Position numbers and translations under genes: made by a program. A stretch of 64,000 bases of DNA from Trema orientale (Eukaryota; Streptophyta; Magnoliopsida; Rosales; Cannabaceae): contig JXTC01000399.1 in the NCBI GenBank assembly GCA_002914845.1, positions 189,212 through 253,211 on the forward strand, given 5' to 3'. Below the pieces are notes generated by a model. It saw only the letters and a list, made by a program, of their open reading frames with translations. It had not been told where the DNA came from and ran no database searches. Each line of letters opens with the position of its first letter. Positions within the stretch are counted from its first letter, which is position 1. Shown here piece after piece: positions 12,498 through 23,800 of this stretch.

Positions 12498-14367
12498 CAC
12501 TACAAGCTACTCGCACATATATAAGGGAGTGAAAATAAATATGTGTGGGCTAAATCATTTACCCACAGATAAAATAAATGTCACGATGTGATTAAATGGA
12601 AGTAGAAAAAGGTTTTTACCCATACATAGTATTATATGTGGGTAAGGGCATTGGTTTCACCCACACATAGATGTGTGGCCAAATATTTTCATTATATATG
12701 GGTGTAATGAGTAGTACGTGATATGTAATCTGACGTAGTTTTCTACGTGGCTACTACTGGACATATGCGTGGATAATGACGTGGATTGACACGTGGTATA
12801 CTTAGTATACGTGGATGATGACATGGTGCTGATATGGATTGTTACGTGGCTGATGAACGATGACAAGGACTACTTTATGTGTGACATGTGTATTTATTTA
12901 TGTGTGAGTAAAAGATTCAATTATATTTTTAAAATTTTCAATTTAAAATATTATTTAAAACTCATGTGAGGGTAAATATATAACATGTGTGGCTAATACC
13001 AAACATTTGTGTAGGTAAAAGTTATTTTTATTAATTTTAAATTTTATTTATAATTATGTGTGTAAATATTTGTTATGCATAGACAATTTTATTTTTATTT
13101 GTAGGCATATAAATGTTATATAAGAATATATCTATATATAATTTAAAATCTCACATTTTAATTTCAAATAAAGATTAAAATATCAATTAAAAAATTAAAA
13201 ATCAACATCAAAGTCATACCAATCCAAGTAAAAAATAAAGCAAGTCCAAAGATAAAATGAAAAATACACAACATAATACATTGAAATAAGATAAGTCTTA
13301 AAAGTTAAAAACATACTTAAAGTCCTAAAATGAGAGAAATCTAATGAGTTTCATCTACGAACTCAAAGCTAAACTAGTGGGATGGATTGTGGTGGAATCT
13401 GGAGGGAGGTCCCAAACTCTAGTCAGATACATGTGGTGCTGATATAGAAGGCATGATGTTCTTAGAAATCAATACTTGCTGCATCAACTCTACATGACCC
13501 TCGAGCTCCTAAAAATGAGACTTATACGTGTTCAAATCCTCCATATTTATTTGAATCAGTTCTTGCATAAAAATAAATTAAAGAAATTAGATGATCAAGG
13601 CATATAAAAAGAATCTTTTTAGAGAAAAAAGTAGTTAAATACGATATTTATTTTGGTCATTTTATATTTTCATATCAATTAACTTATAATGTTTGTCAAA
13701 CATCTTAATACATTTTTTACAATTCACAATACTTTTAAATACAGTCTATCAAATACTCATGTGCTTTACGTTATAGTAGATTTTTTATTTGATACAACTA
13801 AAAGTGATTCTTTAATAATCCCCAACCAACTCAAATTGGTCAATATCAACTTTAAATGTAACAACAAAAACAAACTAATTAGGATGTCCATCTATGTCCA
13901 ACTAGCCTACATATCCTAAATTTGATGTTCCATCTGTTGGTTTTTATACATATATTGGAATTATATCTAATATTTAAGCACCAGAATGGATATTAAAAAT
14001 TTTACATGAAACATACATTCACAACCAATATGTATATATATGGGCACCAATCCAGCAAGTATTTTTTTTTTAACCTATGCATATGTATCAATTTGGCCAA
14101 TGAAAATTTAGTATGCACATTTTTTTATTGTAAAAAATAAGAGAGAGAAAGAACATTAATGATGTACGTCTTTTCATGCACTTCATTATAGCTGTTGGAT
14201 CACATATTAAACTATCTCTTAAACCTCACCATTTTTTTTCTTTACTATTATAATTTAATCTGTTTTTTTTCAGTTTTTAATATTTTTGAACTTTTTTACT
14301 ATAATATATAGATTTATTTAAACAAAATTTGAAGGATACAATATTTTTTCCCACATATATTGTAGTG
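12498..14367. mobile_element. CACTA (En/Spm)-like non-autonomous element
   Basis: The left end starts CACTACAAG at 12498 and the right end finishes TTGTAGTG at 14367, an inverted pair typical of CACTA elements. From 12535 to 13080 a short motif of the type TGTGTGGGTAA recurs in both orientations, as expected for subterminal transposase-binding repeats. On the minus strand at about 13540-13400 a short reading resembles the C-terminal tail of plant CACTA transposases (ELEGHVELMQQ), with a stop nearby. The target duplication is poor: TCA on the left, and TCA only after one extra base on the right. A MITE at 14042 is nested inside. The boundaries are tentative. Confidence 0.5.
14042..14215 (+). 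mobile_element. Foldback MITE, GGGCACC family, copy 1 (partial)
   Basis: It begins GGGCACCAATCCAG directly after TATATATAT, and for about 170 bp it matches the reverse complement of the copy at 37685-37936. Similarity fades after the GTTGGATCAC block, so the right end is missing or diverged. Confidence 0.75.
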
Positions 14368-15235
14368 GTCAGAAATAGGATCCAACTATTTAGAGTTCAA
14401 ATCAATATATTTGGTGTGAGTAAAGCATAGTTCAACCCAAGATCATACTAGCCCATTATGATTGGTTAGTCACACACAAGTCATCTTGACATATCTGATC
14501 TAGCCACATAGAAGTTCTATAGTCTCTTGAAATTAAATGGTTTATCTTACAACTTATTTCTTAGTCAAACTCCCAGAAAGAGGTCCAATAATCACTTACC
14601 AAAGAATGGACACATCTTCTACGTGCATATATTCCAACTATTACAAGACTAAGTCAAATTGATCACATAAAGATCTCTTAGACTACGATAGATTAGTGTT
14701 TATTCTGTCACTTAGACCCCTGACTAAAAAAAGTAACTAAACCACTTGTCAAGCGGACTCATCTCCAATCATAAACGACTCGTAAAGAAGGGATCTAGGT
14801 TTTCAACTAACCAATGGGAATAGTTTATATTGGATCACTTACAACCACTTTGAAGTAAGATACCAGCGGATTAGGTGCTAAGATGAGCCACATCATCAAC
14901 TAAAATTTTGAATAAAATGATACTCACTATAACTGAAGGAGAAAGGTATGGGGCTGGCAGCTGTTATGCCACCCCCATATATAGCCATCCGTCATAACAT
15001 GGGGGATACGACCAATCTAGCACTTATACTAGTGCTCTAGCACTCAGACTAGTACTCTAAGCTCTTAGACTCTTATTCATCCAAGGCTCTTAGCTTTCAC
15101 TCGGACTCTTAGGCTCTTAACCCATACCAGTATATTATACTTCCACTCTATTATGTCTACTATTTCTCCTTTTTATTTACTTGCTTTATATCCTTTCCAT
15201 CTACCATTGTTGACTTAATTGCTATGGTTCTTTTT
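14368..15235. other. Intergenic stretch without a recognisable gene
   Basis: No coding exon was found on either strand. The CCCATATATAGCC segment near 14973 and the reiterated GCTCTTAG/CACTCAGACTAG motifs at 15025-15120 look like repeat-derived DNA, but I could not assign a family. Confidence 0.4.
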
Positions 15236-17080
15236 GTTGGGAATATACTCTAGAAAGTAGTTTCTTAGTTAGATATTTTGAACAATGTTTATTGGAATTA
15301 AGTTTTCTATATTTGATGTTAATAAATTATGTATAACTGTAATTAAGTATATTTATTTGATGTTAATAACTTGGGTAATTATCATAAAATACCCTCTGTT
15401 TTGAAAAAATATGAAAAAAACTTTATGTTTTTGAAAATTCAAAATAAATACCTTCTATTTAACGAAAATTATTACTAAAATACTCTCTGTTTTGGAAAAG
15501 TGTGAAAAAAAATCCTTGAATTGTTAAAAATTCAAAATAAATACCTTCTATTTGAATTATCATATTATTTGCTACCTTTGACCACTCAAAAGTTTCAAAA
15601 AAAATAGTAAAATTAATATTTTACTCATATTATATTATTTTAAGAAACACACCACACTTGAAAATAAAGGGAGAGAAAATACACATGGTCTAAAACCTCT
15701 TAAAAAAAATATTTTATCCATTGTTGTGGCACAAATTTAGAAAAAAAATCTAAAATTTTTGAGAATTTCTCAAATAGAAGGTATTTATTTTGAATTTTTC
15801 ATAATATAAGGGTTTTTTTCCATACTTTCTTAAAACAGAAGATATTTTAGCGATAATTTTCGTTAAATAGAAGGTACTTATTTTGAATTTCCAAAAATAC
15901 AAGGTTTTTTTTTTCACATTTTTCAAAACAGAGGGTATTTTAATGATAATTTTCGTTAAATAGAAAGTACTTATTTTGAATTTCAAAAAATACAAGGTTT
16001 TTTTTCACATTTTTTCAAAACAGAGGGTATTTTAGTGATAATTTCCCTAAATTTTATATTATGTCCCAATTATACATATGTTATGTTTATGTTTTCTATT
16101 ATGCAAACGTCTACAAGTTTTCATGATGAATAATGAGTGATAAAAAATTATTTGTGTGAAGTGTTCACAAGTGAAAGACTAAATTTTTTATTTCATTAGG
16201 TCTAAATAAAAAATTTACATTCTATAAAGATAGAATACTTTATTTTGCCATAAAATATAATGTTGTCTATTTTACTAAGATTGATAAAGTCTCAAATTAT
16301 CAAAGTGTCTGACTTTGAATAAAAATACTATTGGGTTAAAAAAAAATTATAAGTGTATTGAATTGGACTAGTAAGAAATAGAATTTGAGGTTAAGTGCCA
16401 TAACTCAATACTCTATGCTATAACTTAATATTTTATCTTTTACTAATCTAATACTATTGTAATATTAAGTTAATCTTAGTGATTGTCAGACTTACTTTCA
16501 TGATTTTATGTCCTTAACTTAGTAAATGACTAGTTCCGATTATTTGGTTCAAACTCTGGTATCTTGAAAGATAAGATTTGTAAATTGATGAGAATATCAT
16601 TCATGATTTCGAACTCCATGCATATAATGTCACTTTAAAATTTTTTAAGGACTTGGATAATAAAAAAATTAGGCACCCGATGTTCATTTTGTGAATTTGA
16701 TTATGTTTATATAGGCAGATTCAAACACCGTAGTCAATTATTATCCATTAGATAAAAAATGATAACTCAAAAATAGCTATGTACTGGAGGGTAATATGGT
16801 AATTTTAACTCACTAAGTACATCATTACATCATCACTATTATATCTGCACGTGTAATATATGCTAGATGGATCGAACTAATTAAAGTGTTAATTAATTTT
16901 ATAGAAAATACATAACACATAGTCTAAGAATACAATAATGGGCCTATATTGAAGTATCCTAATATTAATAGAGAAGGCTTATTCATAACCTATAATAGAA
17001 TGAGAGATCAACTGAGCCCCAATAAACCTAATATGGTAAGGTTTATTGGTAAATCCTTTAGAGTAAAAGTTCTCATAAGC
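15236..17080 (+). mobile_element. LTR-like repeat, fossil, split by a MITE
   Basis: It opens TGTTGGGAATATACTC and, leaving out the MITE at 15373-16047, shows scattered similarity in the same order to the block at 56068-57640 (opening TGTTATAATTATACCC; later a CTTAA-CCT-AAGT-ATGAC block; then GGTAAT before A/T-rich sequence). It looks like an old solo LTR or a non-coding LTR-type element. No coding parts are seen. It is old and degraded, and its family is unassigned. Confidence 0.3.
15373..16047. mobile_element. Foldback MITE with multiplied terminal modules, GGGTAATTATC ends
   Basis: The left end GGGTAATTATC and the right end GATAATTTCCC are inverted. Each arm is a stack of a module of about 90 bp (TACCTTCTATTT, a TTCAAAATAAAT block, then AAAACAGAGGGTATTTTA or its inverse): two modules on the left and about three on the right. 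The open frame at 15750-15995 on the minus strand only reads through these modules and is not a gene. No clean target duplication was found. Confidence 0.75.
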
Positions 17081-17394
17081 CCCTAGTGTTGTCAGGCCTA
17101 CCATAGTCACACTGACTATGATTCAAGTGAAAGATTGCCGTATTAACGAAAACGCCAAGACGAGGAGGTGGGAGTTGCAAGCAGCAGCCACAGTGCTGAT
17201 GTTATCTTCACTATTTCACCAGGGGTTTTTAAGAATTTTACGGTTAAAAGAAAAAAAAAATTACAAACATACGGTACTCTTAAATAATTCATTTACACAC
17301 GGGATGTGGTTGTTATTTTTCCAAAAATAATGTGAAAAATATGGAATTAGTTACATATTAAAAAACTTGACATGTAAGCGATAAGACAAGTTAG
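17081..17394. other. Intergenic stretch, nothing recognised
   Basis: No exon, RNA gene or repeat was recognised. The 70-codon open frame at 17118 has no family resemblance and no splice context. Confidence 0.35.
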
Positions 17395-17465
17395 TTTTGT
17401 GGTTTAGCTTTGACAACACTTACTCATCCCTCCCTCCAGTTTAATGGTTCGAATCCCATCATCTT
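17395..17465 (+). repeat. Possible tRNA-derived SINE fragment
   Basis: GGTTCGAATCC at about 17446-17456 matches the pol III B box exactly, and an A-box-like GTGGTTTAGC lies about 45 bp upstream. A long T-rich tract follows at once. No cloverleaf can be folded, so it is not a tRNA gene. Confidence 0.35.
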
Positions 17466-17860
17466 TATCTTTTTTTTTTTTCAAATTTTAGTTTTTTTTT
17501 TCCCCTTTTTTCTTTTGTCTATTTCCCCTTTGCTCTTCTATTTTTCTATGTTTAACTTTCTTTTCCTTTTTTTTTGTTATTTTAGTTCTTTCTCCCATTT
17601 CTTTTTTTTTTCTTTTTACTATATTTTGATTCTTTTTTCCTTTCATTTTTTTAGGAGCAACAACTATTTTTTTTCTTGTCTTTTTCTTTTTTAGGATTGA
17701 AAGAGATTTTTTTTTCAACCTTTTTAAGGACGTGAGGCTATATTTTTTTCCCTTTTAAGTTTTAAGAATTGGGAAAAATATCTTTTTCTTATTATTTAAT
17801 CCTTTTTTTATAAGTTTTTTATTGACTTTTTGTTATTATTATAGAAAATGAGAAGTCTTT
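17463..17860. repeat. Pyrimidine-rich low-complexity tract
   Basis: About 400 bp of almost pure T with scattered C on the plus strand. The open frames here (Phe/Leu/Ser-rich on plus, Lys-rich on minus) come from this composition. Confidence 0.8.
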
Positions 17861-19075
17861 AGATTATTGGTTACTGATTTCTAGTTACTAGTCTTGTAAC
17901 TGCCAAATTAGCCTCAAGTTTTCAGTTTCTAGTTTCCGATTACTATTAGATAATTTGGTTACTAGTTACTTTGTTCATCAGTAACCAATCTAGTTACCAT
18001 TATTAGTTATTGGTTTCTAGTTACTAGTCTTCTAACTGCCAAATTAGCCTCTAGTTTCTAGTTTCTAGTTTCTTATTACCCTTAAATAATTTGGTTACTA
18101 GTTACTTTGTTCATTAGTAACCAATCTAGTTACCATTGTTGGTTACTGGTTACTAGTCTTGTAACTGCCAAATTAGCCTCTAGTTTCTGATTACCATTAA
18201 ATAATTTGGTTACTAGTTACTTTGTTCATCGATAACCAATCTAGTTATCGTTATTGGTTACTGGTTACTAGTTTTGTAATTGTCATATTGGCCTCTAGTT
18301 TGCAGTTACCATTAAATAATTTAGTTACTAGTTACTTTGTACATTAGCAACCAATCTAGTTGCTTTTATTGGTTACTAGTAACTGCTAAATTAGTCTCTA
18401 GTTTTTTGTTATCATTAAGTAAATTGATTACTAGTTACTTTGTTCATCAGTAACTAATCTAGTTACCGTTATTGGTCACTGATTTTTGGTTACTAGTCTT
18501 GTAACTGCCAAATTAGTCTCTAGTTTCTAGTCACCATTAAATAATTTAGTTACTAGTTACTTTGTTCATCAATAACGAATCTAGTTATCGTTATTAGTTA
18601 CTAGTTTCTGGTTACTAGTCTTGTAATTGCCAAATTAGCCCCTAATTTATAGTTACCATTAAATAATTTGGTTACTAATTACTTTGTTCATCAGTAACCA
18701 ATCTCATTGCTTTTATTGGTTACTAGTAATTGCCAAATTAGTCTCTAGTTTCTTGTTACCATTAAATAAATTAATTACTAGTTACTTTGTTCATTAGTAA
18801 TTAATCTAGTTACTGTTATTGGTTATTGGTTTCTGGTTACTAGTCTTGTAACTGCCAAATTAGCATCTAGTTTTCAGTTTCTAGTTTCTGGTTACCATTA
18901 AATAATCTGGTTACTAATTACTTTGTTTATCAGTAACTAATTTAGTTACTAACTATCAATTTGGTTACTGGTTTTCAAAGATATAACATGTTACAAAGAT
19001 TTGTAACTAGTTACTAGTAACCAGATTGGTTATCAGTTACTACCAATATTAGTTACCAATTATCATAAACTAGTT
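17860..19075. repeat. Local satellite, nine or more units of 103-136 bp
   Basis: The unit contains GGTTACTAGTTACTTTG, TTCATCAGTAACCAATC and TAACTGCCAAATTAG. The TTGTTCAT anchor recurs at 17971, 18107, 18222, 18337, 18440, 18562, 18684, 18787 and 18923, giving spacings of 136, 115, 115, 103, 122, 122, 103 and 136. Length variation comes from loss of a GTTTCTGGTTACTAG block, and the two short units share the variant TTGCTTTTATTGG. This implies a higher-order period of about 347 bp. The unit is rich in small palindromes around ACTAGT. No coding capacity. Confidence 0.9.
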
Positions 19076-19991
19076 ACTTTTCTTTCTCGAGCATGGTTTC
19101 ATATCTTCAATAATAACTTCAATCCATAAAAGGACCCAACAACATGAAACCATATGATAAGAGGAAAAATTAGTCAAAGTGACAACAAAAGTAATTTTGA
19201 AAGGAATATATCCAAATAATACGCTCAAATTGGTCAAGGCATTTGGTTGATCACACATTTAAGATCATTAACTGTAGGTGAAATAAGTGTTTTCAGTGAG
19301 ATAACCAAAAGGAAAAAAAATCTTAAAATATCAAATACGATCAAAATATATACATAAACAAAAAAAAAAAAAACTAGAAAATATGTACTTAATACACAAG
19401 AGTCACATCATGAGAACAACAAAGCATTGGTGAAAGATGAAAAATATAGAGGCTGTGAAGTCGTCAAATATAACCAGACTCATAAGCTTGCAAATAAGAT
19501 ACCATCCATATTACACACTCATTATCTTTTAACATTATGGGGTCCAATAACTATACTCGCATTAAACTCCAAGTGTCTCTTAATAAGCAAAATCAAGTCT
19601 CAGGGTAGTAGAATTCATTCTTTTAATAATTTAGAATAACAAGAGTTTGCTTAGCTGATTAAGTTGAGCAAATACTTACAGTTTATAAATCATAATTACT
19701 CTGTAAAACAAAGAAAAAAATACTACAAACACGCACATACCTAAATCATACTTCTCTAAATTAAGCATAAACATCACTTAAAATATATTTCATTAATGAA
19801 ATTTAACATGAAAAAATGTTAATTGACTGCAGGTATGTGCGTGAGCTTGTCTTCCGTGTCAACCCAACTCATTGAATTGAAAAGATAAAGCGAGAAAAAG
19901 AGAGGAAGGGAAAGCTGTGGTATTTCTAAAAAAAAGTACCGTATGAAAATATATTATGATAGGAGTACCATATATTTGATATTATTCTTTT
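19076..19991. other. Intergenic stretch, nothing recognised
   Basis: AT-rich sequence without a convincing exon on either strand. Short open frames at 19070-19258 (minus) and 19427-19639 (plus) show no family features. Confidence 0.45.
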
Positions 19992-20145
19992 GGGCGCGTC
20001 TACAGTAGGGGCGCCCCTGCGTAGGACTCTGTCTATACACCGTTTGATGGGAATCTGTGTTTAAACAGATTCCCATAGATTCCCGTTATTCCCCACAGAT
20101 TCCTATCAAACGGTGTATAAAGGGCGCCCCTACTGTAGCCCTCCC
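19992..20145. mobile_element. Mutator-type MITE, 154 bp, with a 10-bp target duplication
   Basis: The ends are inverted: CTACAGTAGGGGCGCCC at 20000-20016 against its complement ending at 20138. A second pair of arms lies inside (20034-20059 and 20094-20119, sharing ACCGTTTGAT). The element sits between perfect copies of TTATTCTTTT (19982-19991 and 20146-20155). A 9-10 bp duplication with GGG/CCC ends fits Mutator-like elements. It is unusually GC-rich and can fold almost completely into one hairpin. It lies about 660 bp upstream of the UTP20 start codon. Confidence 0.88.
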
Positions 20146-20155
20146 TTATTCTTTT

Positions 20156-20808
20156 ATATGCCGTGTATTCTCTAATTTCCATTACGACAAATTACCAAAA
20201 AAAAGTATTCTCTAATTTCCACTTTCACCAAGCTTTTAATTTGAAATTCGTTTTTCACAAATATTGCCATATTTATGAAAACACTGCTGCATTTTCTTTT
20301 TCTTAGAAAATTACCATTTTTGCTCGCACGAGTGACTAGACCGTAATTATATTTTCCGAACGTATTTATGTCATCTTTTCTCAAAAGATGGATAAAACTG
20401 TCCAAAACCCTCGTCTAAAGACTAAACCCCAGCTAAACCCGAAACCCACCCAAGAAAAAAGAAAAAAAACTGATGGTGCCTCACAGCTCGAGCTAGAGAG
20501 AGAGAAGCCTCTCCTTTCCTCTCCTCTCCTCTCCCCTCCCCTGTCGTCTTCCTCTCTCTCTCTCTCTCTACCCTGCTCTTGTTCGCCGCCACTGGGCGGC
20601 CTGGTCTCGTCGCTAGCTATTTTCTCCTCTCCATCTTCAGGTTTCCCTCTAGCTTGATTTGGCTCTATTGTAATCTTCTAAATCTACAAATTACTCCGGT
20701 TTATTTTATATTTATTCATATGGGTTGTTGTATTTTATTATATAATATATATTTATATTTCAAAACCTAACTCTTCCTCTGTTTCAAAAGCTTTCGCTAT
20801 CTTCAACA
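20156..20808 (+). promoter_or_regulatory. UTP20 promoter and 5' UTR
   Basis: A telo-box-like AAACCCT lies at 20405-20411, followed by related CTAAACCC copies at about 20420-20445. A pyrimidine-rich CTCTCC tract spans 20505-20570. Telo-box elements are known in promoters of ribosome-biogenesis genes in plants, which fits the product. The transcription start is not visible but is probably near the CT tract. Confidence 0.45.
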
Positions 20809-23800
20809 ATGGCGACACCGTCTCAGGCTAAGGCTGTCAAGTCCCTCAACAACTCCGGTGGCCGCCGCCGCTTCGTTGTAAGTTTTCCTATTCGATTTTT
20901 TATTTTTTATTTTTTTTTTCGATCATGAAATTGTTTAGCTATTACGAATGGACTGATTTTGCTTTTTATTTTTTTTTAATTCTATTTTTGGGTTGGTGCA
21001 GTTTAAGACTTTCTCTCAGAGAATTGATGATATCGATATCGATGTATACCGAAGTCTTAATCAAGTTAAGTCCGAGCCATCTGAAGGGTCCTCTTTCTTC
21101 CGGGACTGCCTTACAGAATGGAGGGTATATTTTTATATTGCTGTAATTTTATTTCAAAGGGATTTGGTGGACATTGGCATTGGACACTGTTGGAATTATA
21201 TCTTGTTTAAGTTTCATACGCTATGGGTTCTCCCCCCCCCGCGTTGTTGATATCGATTGGTTGTTTTTTTTACTGTACAATATGTGGTGTTTTATGAAGT
21301 GTTCTTTTTTAATTGTTTATAGAGAACGTTTATGGTGATTGCAATAAACTTTATTTAAAAATTTATAAAGGGTGATCAGGTAGAACATGGAGTGAGAGAA
21401 AATCAATAACTTACTGTTTTGCAACTTCCGTCTTTGGGTTTAGAAGAAGCTAGTAAAGAAAAAAGAAAAATCAAGCTCGGCGTGAATTGGGAAGAATATT
21501 GTGCTTTTTGAATACTATTTGACAAGTTTTAACTTCTCTCGTTTAATTTCTTACATCCATCCATCTCCTAATTATAAAAGTTTAGTTCCTGATAAAGAGA
21601 ATTTATTGTTAGTGTTGATGACTTCATGTTGGCTTATTGCTTTTCGTGTTAACAGTAATACGGGATTTACCAATTATTATAGTGCATGCCTTCACTCATA
21701 TGTTTTTTTGGAATTTGATTGTAGGAATTGAATACTGCGGAGGATTTTATCTCTTTTTATGAGGAAATGATACCCCTGGTGCAAACACTACCTTTGGTGA
21801 TATTGCATAAGGAAACTATAATGTTAAAACTTCTTTCTATATTACAAATAAAAGCAAGACTTTCCCTTGAGCCTGTTCTCAGGTACGCTAGTGTGTCTTG
21901 AGTTTCTTTCTTAGATATTGGTGTATTACTATGGAGCGTCAAATGTTCAGTTCGGTTTGTAGACGTCATTAGATGTTTTTGTCACTTGTTTCTCTTTCTT
22001 GCTAAATAGAAAAAGAAGAGGAAGATTTTCCCTACAAAAGAAAACTAGATCACGATGCTACTCGAAAAGTAATCTACTAGAGAAACAAAGAGGATTTCAT
22101 AGCCTAAAATAACAGAGGCTCGACGAAATTAAATTTCAAAGCCACTTGTATGCAACTCAATATTCCAAAGATCACGCTAATAGTACCCTCAAATCTTTTT
22201 ATTTTCCCTTATTAACTATTCCGTATTTCCATTTTAGTTGGAAGTGTGTATGTAATGTTGTTAGTTACTCCGTTGAAAATGGCCATGTTCTGTTTTGTTT
22301 TTATTTCTTTTATTTTTATTTTTTTAAAAATTGTTCTGGTGGTGTTTTTTGTTCTTTTTGGATTGGAGGATTTCATGAACTTGTTTCCACCTCGACTAGT
22401 AAACTATATGGCCAACATCATTTTATCCTTTTGGAATTCAAGGAGAAGCTCTGAGAACTTGCTCTCTAAATGTAGCTATGCAATGATCATTGCAGTAAAA
22501 AGATTCTTCTGTGGGCATCGATTGCCTTTGTTAGCCTTCTACTGTTTATTTGACAATAGATCATTGCATTTTGTCTATTTCTCCTGAAGCTGATACAACC
22601 CAGTCAAACTTGTTACTATTATATTTTAGTTTCTTGATGATTTTTTTTTTCCTTGGATTTTTCCTGTCAAATATTAGACTGAACTTTTTTGTCGTTTGTT
22701 TCACAGGCTAATTGCAGCTTTATCTAGAGATCTCCTAGAGGAGTTTTTGCCGTGAGTTCCTTTTGTGTTTGATTTAATTGTCTTCTTCTTTACATGTCTT
22801 TGATAGTTAATGGTGTTCATTGTCTATGTGTCAACCTCTCAGTTGTAGTTTTCTGTAATGTATAAAAGTTTCTTTATTTCTGTGTGCATTTGACTTATCT
22901 TATTGAGTTTCGCCAGCTTCCTGCCAAATATTGCTGAGTCTCTATTTTCTCTCCTAGAAAGCGGTGCAGATACGGAGCCCGAAATTATTGAGCAGGTTGA
23001 AGTTGTTTCCGTCTTTCCCAGCGGCACATTTTTCTTTTTCTTTCTTTCTTTTTTATTTTTTGTTAAACCCTGTTTCTGGATCACCGGCTAACATTTAAAT
23101 GAATTTTGGCTTGTGGTGCTTTTGCAGATTTTTACGTCCTGGTCATATATTATGATGTATTTACAGAAATATCTCATAAACAACCTTGCACATGTACTCA
23201 AGTAAGTAGTTACTAGTTGTTTACTTTTTCATTTTGATTTACAAGGCATGTATTCAAGCATTGCTTTTATTAAATAAGGAAGGATCTTCTAGATTTTCAC
23301 TTGAGAGAAAATTTTCCTGGATCTTTTACTGGAGCCTTGAGCATCTTTTAACAAGAAACTTTGGAATTGGATCAATATTAAAATTCCAAGATATATTGAT
23401 GAGAGATAACAGAAAGGGAAAGTGAACCCTTTTTCAAGGATGCTGCCGAGCAATACACCATGAATTTTGGGAGCTAATGAGGGTATATCGTGTTGGATTT
23501 ACAGTCTTCTTTAAGTTTAAATTGGTTATAAGGTTATTTTTAGATTAGTGTGAATTTTATTTTCCATGGGGTATGAAGTTGTTATTAAATGGTTTCAAGT
23601 ATTATGGTCCTTGAAGATGTTAGAGAAGATCATGATGTGGGGTCAGAAATCAAGAAAGGTTTTTGTAGAAAATGCTACTAACTTTTTTTTTCTTATAATA
23701 ATTTTTGTATATTTGTGAAAAAATGATGCTATTAACAGCTCCATAAAATTTATGATGGTTTTAGGCTGCTAGTATGATGTATGAAATGGTGGAAAGTTCG

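Noticed and set aside
15750-15995. Minus-strand open frame with repeated YFLKFKISTFYL
   Set aside because: It only translates the repeated arm modules of the foldback MITE.
17395-17465. A tRNA gene
   Set aside because: A good B box is present, but no acceptor stem or cloverleaf can be formed.
17410-17718. Phe-rich and Lys-rich open frames
   Set aside because: Both come from a pyrimidine-rich low-complexity tract.
17860-19075. CRISPR-like array
   Set aside because: The repeats are contiguous and of variable length without unique spacers, and this is a plant nuclear genome.
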